This document shows positions 32,375-42,969 of a DNA stretch of 64,000 nucleotides, in pieces. The stretch spans positions 43,822,166 to 43,886,165 of the forward strand of contig CM055112.1 in assembly GCA_029204225.1 (NCBI GenBank), given 5' to 3'. Both the position numbers and the translations under genes were made by a program. The notes under the pieces were generated by a model. It was given only the letters and a program-made list of their open reading frames with translations. It did not search any database and had not been told where the DNA came from. Each line of letters starts with the position of its first letter. The stretch's first letter is position 1. The stretch comes from Diphasiastrum complanatum. Its lineage: Eukaryota; Streptophyta; Lycopodiopsida; Lycopodiales; Lycopodiaceae.

Positions 32375-34930
32375 TCAATCTTGATTTGTCTTGATCTTGA
32401 AGATCCACTTACAACCAATTGCCTTCTTGTCCTTTGGAAGCTTTACCAACCTCCATGTGTTGCTTTTGATGAGTGCTTGATGCTCATGATCCATGGCTTG
32501 GATCCATTCCTTCTTTTGAATTGCTTCACCTACACAAGTTGGTTCATCAAAAGAGGTAAGAAAAGCAAAGTTAGAGTTGTCCACCACTTGCTTTCCTTTT
32601 TCATCATAGGTTAGCCTTGATGGCTTAGCCCTTTGCCTTTGAGTCTTCCTTGAAGTTTGCTTTGGAGTGGCATCTCCATCTTCATCCAAGACATCTTGCA
32701 CATCATGATGATTAGTAGGCACATCAACATCAACATCAACAACATTGGAAACATTCTCTTCATGAAAGATGACATCCCTACTTATGACAACTTTCTTTGT
32801 AGAAGGAATGTACACTTTGTAAGCCTTGCTTACTTCACTATAGCCAACAAACACACCCTTCTTTGATGAAGGATCTTCTTTAGTTCTATCATCAAGTGTG
32901 ATATTGACAAAACATGTACATCCAAAGATCCTACAATGCTTGACACTCGGCCTTCTACCATAAAGAACCTCATGAGGAGTTTTACCATCCAAGGAAGCAC
33001 TTGTCCATCTATTACATAGATAGTTAGCACATGCTAAAGCTTCCCCCCAAAAAGACTTAGCAAGATTAGCATGTAGTCTCATTGCCTTGGCACATTCACA
33101 AAGGGTTCTATTCTTCCTCTCGGCCACTCCATTCTGTTGTGGAGTCCTAGGACTAGACATCTCCCTCTTAATCCCATGTGCTATACAAAAGTCTTTGAAC
33201 CTATTTGAGGTGTATTCCCCTCCATCATCAGATCTTAAGCATTTGATCTTTGTATTGAATTGGTTTTCCATTTCATTCTTGAACTTGACAAATGCAGCAA
33301 ACACTTCATCCTTACTTTTAAGAAGATAGATCCAAGTATACCTACTAAAGTCATCAATGAAAGTTGCATACATCTTTGCCCCACCATTGCTAGTTGTACT
33401 AGAAGAATGAATATCAGAATGCACAAGTTGAAAAGCTTCTTTAGATCTAGAAGTAGATGTAGAATAAGCAAGTCTATGAGATTTGGACAAGGCACAATGT
33501 TCACAAACACTATTGTTTGCAACAAGACTTTTAGGGAGACCAAGAACAAGCTCTTTCTTTGCCATTACCTCCAAAGATTTGAAGTTGGGATGGCCCAACC
33601 TCTTGTGCCAAACTTCTTGGTTTGTCAATTGCTCCCTAGCCATACATCCTTCATGATTAGAGATCACACATGCATCAAGCTTGAAAAGTTTACCATGCCT
33701 CCTACCTTGAGCAATCAAGGATCCACATTTACTTATCAAACATGCATCTCCAATGAACTCCACATCAAGTCCTTTGTCAATCATTTGACTTACACTAAGC
33801 AAATTCTTAGTGATTGAAGGAATGTACAAGACATTTTCAAGATTTGCTTTCCTATTTGTTGAAAGGGAAATAGGAATAGTGCCTATGCCTTTGATGTCAC
33901 ATTGACCATCATTTGCAGTGTAGATGATGTTACCTTCTCCCTCATAAGACAATAAGGATGTAAAGTATTCCTTATGTCTTGTCATGTGAGATGAGGCTCC
34001 ACTATCAATCCACCAAGGATCATTATCATCTATGTTGGCTAACAAACTTGAAGTCATAACAAGTGATTCACATGTGTTATGTTCTTCCTCATCTATTGTA
34101 AGATTTCCTTGCCTCTCTCCTTGCTCTCTTTTCTTCTTATAACATTCATTTGCAAAATGACCTTTTATCCCACAATAAAAGCACTTGAACTTTGACTTAT
34201 TGTTCTTAGTAGAAGAGGAAGAGGAAGAGTGATCATCATGATCAAAGTTACCACCTTTGGACCATTTCCCTTTGCCTTTACCTTTGCCCTTGAATTTGCC
34301 TTTTGTGAAGAAAGCCTCTTCACCTCCACCTTGCAAGGATGCACCATCAAGATTTGATTGCAACCTATGTTCTTCAGCCAATAAGATTTCTTGCAAGTCA
34401 ACCACACTTGGCAAGACTCTTTGAATGGCAAAACTTTGCACAAGGTTAGCATGTTCATTTAGCAAACCATTCAACATAACTTGGACTATTTCACCATCTT
34501 TTATGTTCTCATCAATGCATGCTAAATCATCACTTAGGGACTTAACTCTCAAGATAAATGCATGAGCACTTTCACCCTCTCTTTGCCTACTAGAAAATAT
34601 TTGTCTCCTTAGGGTCAATACCCTAGATGTGGACTTTGATTCAAAGAGCTTCTTTAAGGCATTCCATGCCTCACTTGCACTTTGACACTTTCCAACTTCC
34701 TTGAGAAGTTCATTTGTAACATTCATTTTAATGATATGAAGAGCCCTTTTGGCCTTCTTATCAAACCTTTGTTGCTCTTGAAGTGTGAGAGGTCTCTCTT
34801 CAATTTCTGCAACTATGTCCATGAGTTCATTCAACTCAAGTAAGGACTCCATCCTCACTTTCCAAGTAGAGTAGTTTGATGAACTCAACCTTTCACTAGA
34901 CTCTAGCATGATCCCACCATTGGAAGCCAT
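32375..34930 (-). CDS. Young Copia gag-protease-integrase polyprotein (851 aa, ends at premature stop)
   Basis: Gag occupies residues 1-250. The zinc knuckle is CFYCGIKGHFANEC (Cys250, Cys253, His258, Cys263), after a Gly-Lys-rich linker. Protease has DSGASSHM with the catalytic Asp at 309. Integrase has His442, His447, Cys476 and Cys479 as zinc ligands, and Asp506, Asp568 and Glu604 as a D,D(35)E triad. The C-terminal region has FGCTCFVNI and FVGYSEVSKAYKVY. The polyprotein would package RNA, mature itself and integrate cDNA. It ends at a TGA (32375-32377) just as RT begins (GCKWIFKIKTNQD), and the frame stays open beyond. The start is the first ATG, about 1.16 kb from the PBS. Confidence 0.92.
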   Translation of the reverse strand: MASNGGIMLESSERLSSSNYSTWKVRMESLLELNELMDIVAEIEERPLTLQEQQRFDKKAKRALHIIKMNVTNELLKEVGKCQSASEAWNALKKLFESKSTSRVLTLRRQIFSSRQREGESAHAFILRVKSLSDDLACIDENIKDGEIVQVMLNGLLNEHANLVQSFAIQRVLPSVVDLQEILLAEEHRLQSNLDGASLQGGGEEAFFTKGKFKGKGKGKGKWSKGGNFDHDDHSSSSSSTKNNKSKFKCFYCGIKGHFANECYKKKREQGERQGNLTIDEEEHNTCESLVMTSSLLANIDDNDPWWIDSGASSHMTRHKEYFTSLLSYEGEGNIIYTANDGQCDIKGIGTIPISLSTNRKANLENVLYIPSITKNLLSVSQMIDKGLDVEFIGDACLISKCGSLIAQGRRHGKLFKLDACVISNHEGCMAREQLTNQEVWHKRLGHPNFKSLEVMAKKELVLGLPKSLVANNSVCEHCALSKSHRLAYSTSTSRSKEAFQLVHSDIHSSSTTSNGGAKMYATFIDDFSRYTWIYLLKSKDEVFAAFVKFKNEMENQFNTKIKCLRSDDGGEYTSNRFKDFCIAHGIKREMSSPRTPQQNGVAERKNRTLCECAKAMRLHANLAKSFWGEALACANYLCNRWTSASLDGKTPHEVLYGRRPSVKHCRIFGCTCFVNITLDDRTKEDPSSKKGVFVGYSEVSKAYKVYIPSTKKVVISRDVIFHEENVSNVVDVDVDVPTNHHDVQDVLDEDGDATPKQTSRKTQRQRAKPSRLTYDEKGKQVVDNSNFAFLTSFDEPTCVGEAIQKKEWIQAMDHEHQALIKSNTWRLVKLPKDKKAIGCKWIFKIKTNQD

Positions 34931-36090
34931 GATTCTAATGTTTCTTCAACTTTTAGGTTCTGTCCTAAAGCACTTAGCACTCACTTTTCTCTCAACAAAT
35001 GATAGATAAAGAGATCTATGAAGATTTAGGACCCTAAAACACTTCTATCTTGAACCTAGATGGTTTCCAAGCATAGAAAGGAAGATTGAAACACATGCAA
35101 CACTTTGCACACACTAAGAATGGATTACAAAATCAAACCAACCTGAACACACTCTTGCTTAAGCTCTCAAACTTTCCAGCAAGTGACCAAATCAAGTTAT
35201 GGTGTGAAGAGTTACTTGCATTCTTAGAAAATACCCAAAACTAGGATGCCAAGATTACCTAGTAATGAACAAACTTGATCAACATATGATCAACACACTA
35301 AGATATTGATTCAACCTGTAAAACCACATGTAAACCACACTTCTAAAAGTTTATAAACTCCAGCAAGTGATAAATACAAGATTTAGAGGTGAATGAATGA
35401 GCACACTTAGTGAATCACAAGACTAGCTTCACTATCTTGTCAAATCTTGGTGTTTAGATGTAGATCTAAGATCACTTCACATGAGAATGTTCCTCAACCT
35501 GTTAAGAACCTGAAAACACACTTGCATAATGGTTAACACCTTCCAGCAAATGCTCCAATCAAATTACATAAGGAGAGTTACTTACATGCTCAACAAAGTA
35601 CACCAAAATTTATGCCAAAATTGATGACAATCTTTACAATATGCTCTTCACAATGGAGCTTACAATATGTTCACCCAAAAAAGGGGATCTTTCATCCAAA
35701 TGGGAGCTTTGCTCAGCCTTTAGGAGAATTACAACTCACTCAAAAGAGCATTTGTCATCCACTTAAGGAGAAGTTTCATCCACTTAAGGAGAGTGTTCAT
35801 CCAAGAATGGAGATTGTCAACAATAGGATTGAAAAGAACATTGTTAGTATTGAATATGCACAAGCCTCACAATCACAAATGATTAGGTGTTATGATCTGA
35901 TCCAAAATAGTTTCTTTTCAGCCTCTGATCTTCAATAGACCTGAAATATGCTTTTGATCCACAAGTTCAACTCACAAAACAAAGGTTAGTAAGATTTGAT
36001 CAACAAAGCAATGCAAAATCATGCTAGAACTTGATCAAACATCCAAATATCACCAAAAATGGAATACTTACTGTAAATAGAAGCCAACCA
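34931..36090 (-). other. Young Copia 5-prime leader with 183-bp internal repeats
   Basis: No ORF of note. Three degenerate direct repeats carry CCAGCAA and AACCTG motifs, with CCAGCAA at 35176, 35360 and 35543 (spacing 184 and 183 bp). Short repeated CATCCACTTAAGGAGA units follow at 35755-35795. The leader may hold packaging or translation signals; that is inference. Confidence 0.6.
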
Positions 36091-36102
36091 GCTCTGATAC
36101 CA
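36091..36102 (-). other. Young Copia primer-binding site
   Basis: The minus strand reads TGGTATCAGAGC immediately after the 5-prime LTR, a perfect match to the initiator-Met tRNA 3-prime complement used by plant Copia elements. Confidence 0.95.
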
Positions 36103-36757
36103 TGTGAAAAATACAGATCCTAAGTGGATCTAAACTCCAAGATCATTGGCTTGAATGCTTGCACTCCAAACTACATAAGCTAGGAATTGGCAACACATTC
36201 TATGCTACCTAGAATGCAAAGAACTTGATCAAAAAGCATTTATCACAAATGGAAACTTCCATAAACATCAAGTGCGGCCCAAAATAGCATTATACAGTCC
36301 ATAATACATCAGCCTATCACTTTTGGAAAGCACCTAAGATCATACACAATAGCTTGAAGACAATACACACAACAATGCTCTCAATGGAGGAAGAAACAAT
36401 GACAATGATCTATTGATCTCAATGAAGCATACAAAAGGTTTCTCCAACCTGTTCTCCACGACTTCCCTACTATTTATGGATGAGGAAGATGACTCTCTCT
36501 CCTCTCTCTAGAAGGTACTTGACCCTAGATATTCCCTATATAGGAAAAATAGCTAAAAATGGCTTATATGACCAAAATACATCAAAATGGTCTCATTTTG
36601 AAGGGTATGAAGTTTGACACTTCATCATACTGAAAAAATACAGTAAATAAAAACATTGTGGCCTGGTTCACACGTGCAAAACTCCAGAACCAAAACTATT
36701 TACAATTTTAGCCAATTTAGGCCTCAAACTAGCTAGGAAATGTTGACAATTTTCACA
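36103..36757 (-). repeat. Young Copia 5-prime LTR (655 bp)
   Basis: Partner of 30361-31015. In element orientation it starts at 36757 and provides the promoter. Followed on the right by the target duplication GGGAT. Confidence 0.95.
36537..36542 (-). promoter_or_regulatory. TATA box of the young Copia LTR
   Basis: TATATA within CCTATATAGGG, about 216 nt from the LTR start in element orientation, which is a usual U3 position. The same motif is at 30795-30800 in the other LTR. Confidence 0.5.
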
Positions 36758-36762
36758 GGGAT

Positions 36763-37245
36763 CCCATACCCCAAATTAAAAAGAACACTCAAAAAGACCA
36801 TAGCTGAATGGTGCTATGGCTGTCACACGTAAACTTACTTTGCAGGATGCCTATGTCTTCCATCATTCTTCTTAACCATATTGTCTCCTATATAGCTGAA
36901 CATAGAGCTCTGTACTCTGCTTCATGGTGAAAAGAGCAATTGTATCCTGCTTCTTACTAGAGCAAGAAAACACACCATCACCAATACGAAAAGCATAACA
37001 TGTGGTGGATAATTGTCATCTACACAGCCTGTCCAATCCGAATCTATGAAGCCTTGCAAAACTGGTAAAGCATGTTGTCTCTCATGTAGCAATCCATGGG
37101 TTAGAGTCCTTTTAATGTAATGAAGAATTCTCTTTGCTGCTTTCCAATGAGCCTCCCTAGGCATAGCCATGAATTGACTCAGAACACTTACATCATAGCT
37201 TATATCAGGATGAGTTGGTGGGAGATAAATCAGTGAACCACTTAA
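36763..37245 (-). pseudogene. Copia F3 RNase H/RT fragment (copy e), target of the young Copia
   Basis: Continues, across the insertion, the spacer at 30030-30360. The minus-strand frame 37245-36922 has [33 protein letters not shown] and [12 protein letters not shown], then a frameshift. At 37246 it jumps directly into the GATAC array flank, a different junction from copies a and f. Confidence 0.75.
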
Positions 37246-37254
37246 GTAATAATT

Positions 37255-37775
37255 TTGAGCATCTTTCATACCAGACATCAATATGTGGGATCGTTCTCGG
37301 GTATCATATACTGCCAATGATACTACAGGTCGATACCGCGTATCAACCTGTCGTATCATTTGTTAAAAAAAGACTTTTTGTAATAATAGAGTCATTTGTA
37401 GATGACACAACAAATCGATATCGGATATCTGTTTTATCAAATTGAAAAATGATATGAGAGATCGATACCAAGAAATCGATACCAGATATCGATCTGCCAT
37501 ATCAAATTCACAAATGATACGAGAGATCCATACCAGGTATTGATTTCTCACATCATTTTTCAATTTGATAATGCAGATCGATCCCCTGTATCGATTTCAC
37601 ATATCAAACTGACAAATGATACTAGAGATCGATACTTGGTATTGATGTCTAGTATCATTTGTAAATTTGATACTATAGATCGATACTCGATATCGAAATT
37701 CCATATCATTTGTCAGTTTGAAACGGCAAATCGATACCAAGTATCGATCTGTCGTATCAAATTGACAGATTTTAG
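37255..37775. repeat. GATAC palindromic minisatellite (copy 2)
   Basis: About ten degenerate 51-bp units. GATAC cores at 37631, 37682 and 37733 show the spacing. Each unit is a dyad centred on CGATACNNNGTATCG-type sequence. Flanks on both sides match copies 1 and 3. Confidence 0.8.
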
Positions 37776-37984
37776 TGACAAACTGAAGAAAAAATGTTGT
37801 TGTTTAGATGCACATTTTGACAATTTTCTGTCTACTTTCTCTTTATTTTTAGCAAAACTGGTTCGCATGCATATTCTATATTGATAATAACCGACTCAAA
37901 AGATAGTTTTGTGACTGTTTGGTAGCTTTCTCATGTTTATCCATACTGTAATAGCAAACCCACCCAAAAGATCAAATTTAAAGT

Positions 37985-38480
37985 CTAGAAGGGATTTGTT
38001 ACTCCTAAGGCGACACATAAGAAGCGGAGGACTGGTCATCCTAGAGGTGAGGGTGACTCACCCACAAAAGTCTCCACCGTCTGTGATAATCCACAATTAA
38101 AAAAAAATTGTTGTAGAGAAATTTTCAGAAAAGATTAGTTATCATTCATACAAGGCATATCAGTGGGCTATTATCACAAAAGGTGATAAATATGCTTGGT
38201 CATGTCTAGAAATAAAGGTGTAGCTCCATTTAGTGAACCGAAAATGCTTGGTCAAATGCATGATAATTACTATGATGAGGACAATGATTCCAAGATATTG
38301 TTCAAGACTGAGAACAAAGGCTCATTCAAGGAGCTTTTCTTTTTTGATAGCAATTGTAGTGTCGAGAATTGCCTCCCTATATAACGGTCGCCAAATGAAG
38401 CTCTTCAAGAATCATGTCACATGCAAACCAACAAGACACATGTGGAGCATGAACCACCAATCAATATGGACAGGCTAGTC
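37985..38480 (+). pseudogene. Unrecognised conserved ORF (copy 2, frameshifted)
   Basis: Same sequence as 52452-51862 but with indels near 38095-38115 and 38190 that break the N-terminal half. The readable part from 38199 includes MSRNKGVAPFSEPKMLGQ, DNYYDEDNDSKILFKTE and NCLPI, then a stop. Downstream it runs into G1 LTR sequence. Family unknown. Confidence 0.4.
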
Positions 38481-38786
38481 AATACCCTAAGCCATAGTTA
38501 AGAACACAAGAGAGGAGAGGAGAAACTGGTTCAAGAAACTAAATTCACATTAGGGAGATGGGCGAGTTTCCATAGGATATATTTCTCCAAGAGAGAGAGA
38601 ATATTCTTCCTAGGATCCCCATGCAAGCTGTATTGAGCTATTGACCTCCTATCCTTGCATTGAAGCGGTCATTCACCATGCATGTGCTCCTATGTCCAAT
38701 TATAGTTTTGTGCCCTCATATGATTATTGATTACTTGATATGACCACGTCCGAAATAATGCCCTTGTATAGGACATGGACATAACA
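38390..38786 (-). repeat. Gypsy G1 LTR, partial
   Basis: It matches 20730-21212 and ends in ATAACA next to the PPT at 38787-38803, so it is the 3-prime LTR start of the chromodomain fragment that follows. Confidence 0.7.
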
Positions 38787-38813
38787 TTCTTCCCCCTTGA
38801 ACCACTTCTATCT

Positions 38814-39119
38814 CTAAAAGTGAAACCTAGGAAAATTCTTCTTTATGCTTTCGACCCGCTCCCACGAATCACGATCCTCAGTCCGTCCCTTCCACCTGAT
38901 CAAGCACTCAGAGATAGAACAAGTTCTCAATTGTTTATCTCTGGTTTTGAGTACTTTTTCAGGTTCCAGAGGAACACTAAACAATAAGTCCTCCAAATGG
39001 GTAAGATCTTCCTCTGAACCAACTACGTCACCTTCATGTAAACTTAAATTTAGGCAGCTTACATGAAACAGAGGATGAGCTGTAGTCTTCTTCTGAAGAT
39101 CTAGTTCGTCAGCTAACAA
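38814..39119 (-). pseudogene. Gypsy chromodomain fragment (copy 3)
   Basis: About 101 codons: LADELDLQKKTTAHPLFHV, LEPEKVLKTRDKQL, LIRWKGRTEDRDSWERVES. Same arrangement as 1730-2086, with D-to-R in the EDDDS motif. It reaches the native stop before the PPT. Confidence 0.8.
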
Positions 39120-39159
39120 ACCAATTTTCTTTATAATTTGAAACGGTTCACAATATCTA

Positions 39160-39816
39160 TATGTTTGCTCTTTCTATACAAAACTCCATTTTTGTAGATG
39201 AAAATATCCAGTCCATGCACGAATAGACTATCAGTGTGAATCAAATGTGAACTAGCATTAAAGATTTTTTATGGTTTATTTGAAATCCCAATCTTGGTTC
39301 CCACTAAAGAAACTCACTTTTTATATGAATATATAATACCCAGGTATGTTGCAAAGACGTTCTTGGAAATCAGAGAAAAATCGTGAGTCACGTAGGCATT
39401 TACAACATCTAATTTTAGAGAGTTCAAAGCAAGAAATTTGAGGTCAAAAATGTCTAGAACTTGCAAGTTGAGGAGAAACAAATACTAGTCAAGACAAAAT
39501 TTGCAACAATGACATAAAACACTAAGAATGTAAAGGGATTGGGACTGGATTGTGGGCCAAAATTGAGAGCCATGTCTATTTATCCCACTATTGTTGAAAA
39601 ACATACCACTGATGTTGATGAACTGTTTACTTGTTCTACATTTGTTTGTGTGGGAACATGCTCCCTAGTGGATATCGACAAATGCTAGCCGATATTTTTG
39701 CACTCAAAATCCAACTAAAATGTGGACTTCAAAGCAACTTTTTCATCTGAAGTATGTAGTAAATTATCAAATGTGATAGGTAGTCAACATGAAATTGGCA
39801 AATATAGACACTATTG
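39160..39816. repeat. 630-bp spacer (copy of 2100-2729)
   Basis: Colinear with 2100-2729. At 39815-39819 it holds the unoccupied GGGAT target that the young Copia used at 30356. Confidence 0.7.
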
Positions 39817-41180
39817 AAGGGATCCCATACCCCAAATTAAAAAGACCACTCAAAAAGACCATAGCTGAATGGTGCTATGGCTGTCACACGTAAACTTACT
39901 TTGCAGGATGCCTATGTCTTCCATCATTCTTCTTAACCATATTGTCTCCTATATAGCTGAACATAGAGCTCTGTACTCTGCTTCATGGTGAAAAGAGCAA
40001 TTGTATCCTGCTTCTTACTAGAGCAAGAAAACACACCATCACCAATACGAAAAGCATAACATGATCTGAATCATAGGTGTTAGGTAGGTCATTTGATCAA
40101 GATTTCTAAAATGTAGGACCTACATCTACACAGCCTATCGAATCCGAATCTATGAAGCATTGCAAAACTGGTAAAGCGTGTTGACTCTCATATAGCAATG
40201 CACGGGTTAGTGTCCTTTTAATGTAATGAAGAATTCTCTTTGCCGCTTTCCAGTGAGCCTCCCTAGGCGTAGCCATGAATTGACTCAGAACACTTACATC
40301 ATAGCTTATATCAGGATGAGTAGGTGGGAGATAAATCAGTGAACCACCTAATTGATGAAACAAAGTAGCATCAAGTAGTGCACTCTCATCTTGGTTAGAA
40401 AGTTTCTTACAAACATCCATAGGTGGAGACATTGGCTTACTATTGCACATCTTGGAATGTTTCAAAATTTTATTCACATAATTCATTTGCATTGGTGTAA
40501 TACCAGCACGTCTTTGCCAAATTTTCACTGAAAAAAAACAATAGTGCGTCTAACCAAGGTCAATCATATCAATGTTGGAGGATAGATCCATTTTTATAGC
40601 ACTAATCAAATCATCATCATTGTCTGTGATTATGAGGTCATCTACTGATAACACAATTAGTGTGATGCTAGAGTCGCCAGCAAAGTAGTAAAGGTTGAAA
40701 TCAAAAGTGTGTATCAAACCTCTAGACAAGAGATACTTATCAAAGTGGCTATACCAAGCTTGCCTAAATCCGTACAAAGCCTTCTTCAATCTGCTATGCC
40801 TTGTATCACAAACCCACTAAGTTGCTCCATGTACACTTCTTCTTAAAGCTTACCATTCAAGAAAAGAGGACTTTACATCCATTTGATGTTGACTCCTCCC
40901 AAATAATGTCGCCAAGGCAATCACCATGCAAAGTGTGTGTTCCACTTAGCCACACAAGCGAAGGTCTTCTCATAATCAATGCCCTTACTCTATGGCATAG
41001 CCTTTCACTACAAGCCTTGCCTTGTGTTTTGCAATGGTTCCATCGGTATTGTACTTCATCCTATATACCGATTTGTTGCCAAATGGGTCTCTTTCTCTTT
41101 GGAAGATCCACTATCTCACAAAGATCCATTTATGCCCTTTGATGTTTGGCTTAATTGGGAAGCACGTCCTTGTGACTGAT
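39817..41180 (-). pseudogene. Copia F3 RT/RNase H fragment (copy f)
   Basis: 40528-40106 encodes [48 protein letters not shown] and FIDSDSIGC. 40789-40550 encodes KKALYGFRQAWYSHF and the active-site region as LSVDDLIITDND (Y-to-S in YVDD). A foreign stretch of about 60 bp replaces RNase H sequence at 40065-40125. It joins Gypsy gag at about 41185 through the same junction as at 4080. Confidence 0.8.
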
Positions 41181-41900
41181 GCAACTGACTCAACACCTCT
41201 TGAGTGACTTTGGCCATCTGACCCACATCTGTATTAGATACCCGACTTGTACATGGCCCTGCTTCCTCATTATAAGACTCCTGCCTTATAGCCTTTCCTT
41301 TGTTCTTGTGTCGAGTAATGGCTTGCACATCTGTCAGTAATGTCTCCTCAACCCTCAGCAGCTGCACAAGAGCTTGATGCTCTAGAATATGTACTCCTCC
41401 TTGATTCGGTTGTTGGTTTAACCTCGGATTCTGATCATTAAAACTAGTGTTGACCCATGGTGGGGGTAAACCACGTTTTAAATTACAACGCACTGACAAT
41501 GGTACATCACACAATTAAAATAACGATGGCTGATTTTGACTATAGCGTATTTGCCGTTGGAATGGCCATTGTGGCAGCTGGCCCTGCATTATCGGCTGAC
41601 CCTATTGGTAAGCCATCAACTTCGGTTGCATTGGTGGCTTTTGCATTTGAGGTTCTTGTTGTTGGGGCGCTTGAACCGCAAATGCTCTGGTAGTTCTTAT
41701 TGCTTGTTATCTGTGACAGTCATTCGCCCATTGATTGTACACGTTACAAATAACACAAAACTGGGTACTATTGGGACATTCATTGATATAATGTCCTTCA
41801 TGATAACAATTTCTACAAAATTTAACATTCCCCTATTGGAATTCTATGGTAACCATGTCATTTTTCCAAACAGATACTTGCTCCATACAAAGTGATGAGT
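41116..41900 (-). pseudogene. Gypsy gag (degenerate, copy 2)
   Basis: Minus strand: two CCHC knuckles at 41720-41810 (CRNCYHEGHYINEC intact; the second has Gln in place of His), a Pro/Gln-rich stretch, then 41514-41190 with GGVHILEHQALVQL and EETLLTDVQAITRHK. The frame continues without a stop across the chimeric junction into antisense Copia sequence. The third knuckle seen at 55940 is deleted. Confidence 0.75.
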
Positions 41901-42345
41901 CCAGTCAGAGTAGTATGAATTTTGGCAGGAGTCGAATTTGAAGGCACATGCAGTATTGGCATGGGCTGTTTTCCAGGACAAGATGAAGGTAAACAATTCC
42001 GACGGGATTGAAATCTTAACATGAAGTTCTATGTTTTTTGTGGCGGATTATTTTTATGAAACCGAGCAAAGTTTCAAGGCACACAATGATGTAAATTATA
42101 GTACCATTCAAAGCAGGCCAAGTTTAAACCTTGGCTGGCCGGAGAGTGTCGGACTTTTGACACCTTATACACAGTGATAGTGAAATATGTGGATGATTCA
42201 TATCCACTATTATGAAAAATATATTGTCGTTGAGAGAAGGATTTTCAGCAGTGAGTACACACCAATCATCATTGAATGGCTGAACAAACTAATGTTGACG
42301 AAGCAAACACCATGATTGATATCAGGCATCATAGATGATTATCAG
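41900..42345 (+). pseudogene. Module X (copy 2, decayed, plus strand)
   Basis: Matches 28380-27820 in opposite orientation, with MFFVADYFYETEQSFKAHN-like and VKYVDDSYPLL-like pieces in shifting frames. Function unknown. It is followed by G2 LTR, as at 19620. Confidence 0.4.
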
Positions 42346-42354
42346 GGTGAGACC

Positions 42355-42965
42355 GAGCGTTTTAAATGTTCAGTAGTCCAGATTCTATATTGTACTGCAA
42401 GCAGTAAGATGAATTTTCTTGCCTAAGACCTCTTAGCAGTGGCAATGTTGACTCTGTTTGTTGTTTAGTCTATAATTTCAGGTGTTTGAAAATGTTGACT
42501 ATGTTTGCTAATCAGCCTATAACTTTAGGTGTTTTGCACTCGACTATGAAATGCAATTGAGCAGTGTTATTTCTTGTATCTACATATTCTTGTGATGGTT
42601 AGTTTGGGTTCTATAATAGCGATGTTCTATTTATTGGTTGTTCTGTACTATTGCAATGGACTACGATATATGAATGCACTAATAAACTTGAGGGGAGTAT
42701 TTTGCTTGCGACATTACGACTACATAATGCACCTCCAGACGATTTGGTAAAGCTCCAACAATAATACGTTTTGGAATAAACAAAAGAAATAACAGCCTAG
42801 TTTCTAGAAGCTAGCAAGAAGAGCAAATAGCAATGTCTTGCCATCCCTTTTTACAATGAAAAACTGATGTTGGAAACTGAAATCATTTTACTGAGGAATG
42901 CATTTTTCTTCAAAAGACAAACCTTGCACAAAACTTCTTCATCTGAAGTATGTAGTAAATTATCA
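42355..42965 (+). repeat. Gypsy G2 LTR fragment and shared flank
   Basis: 42355-42720 matches the G2 LTR; 42720-42930 matches 6020-6240. No gene seen. Confidence 0.6.
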
Positions 42966-42969
42966 AATG

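Larger units (their letters stand above)
30361..36757 (-). mobile_element. Complete young Copia retrotransposon (6397 bp)
   Basis: Two 655-bp LTRs (30361-31015 and 36103-36757) begin TGTGAAAA and end TTTTCACA. They are flanked by the 5-bp duplication GGGAT (30356-30360 and 36758-36762). PBS, PPT, gag, protease, integrase, RT and RNase H follow the Copia order on the minus strand. By eye the LTRs differ at a single site (T at 30717, C at 36459), so the insertion is recent. Sister repeats at 2731 and 39819 keep the unoccupied target. The coding frame has one in-frame stop and one frameshift, so this copy is probably non-autonomous. Confidence 0.95.

Noticed and set aside
33260-33817. 185-codon plus-strand ORF
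   Set aside because: Shadow of the integrase frame of the young Copia, which has all catalytic residues on the other strand.
37255-37775. CRISPR-like regular array
   Set aside because: Units are degenerate, spacers are themselves repeats, dyads are far longer than CRISPR repeats, and the setting is a plant nuclear genome.
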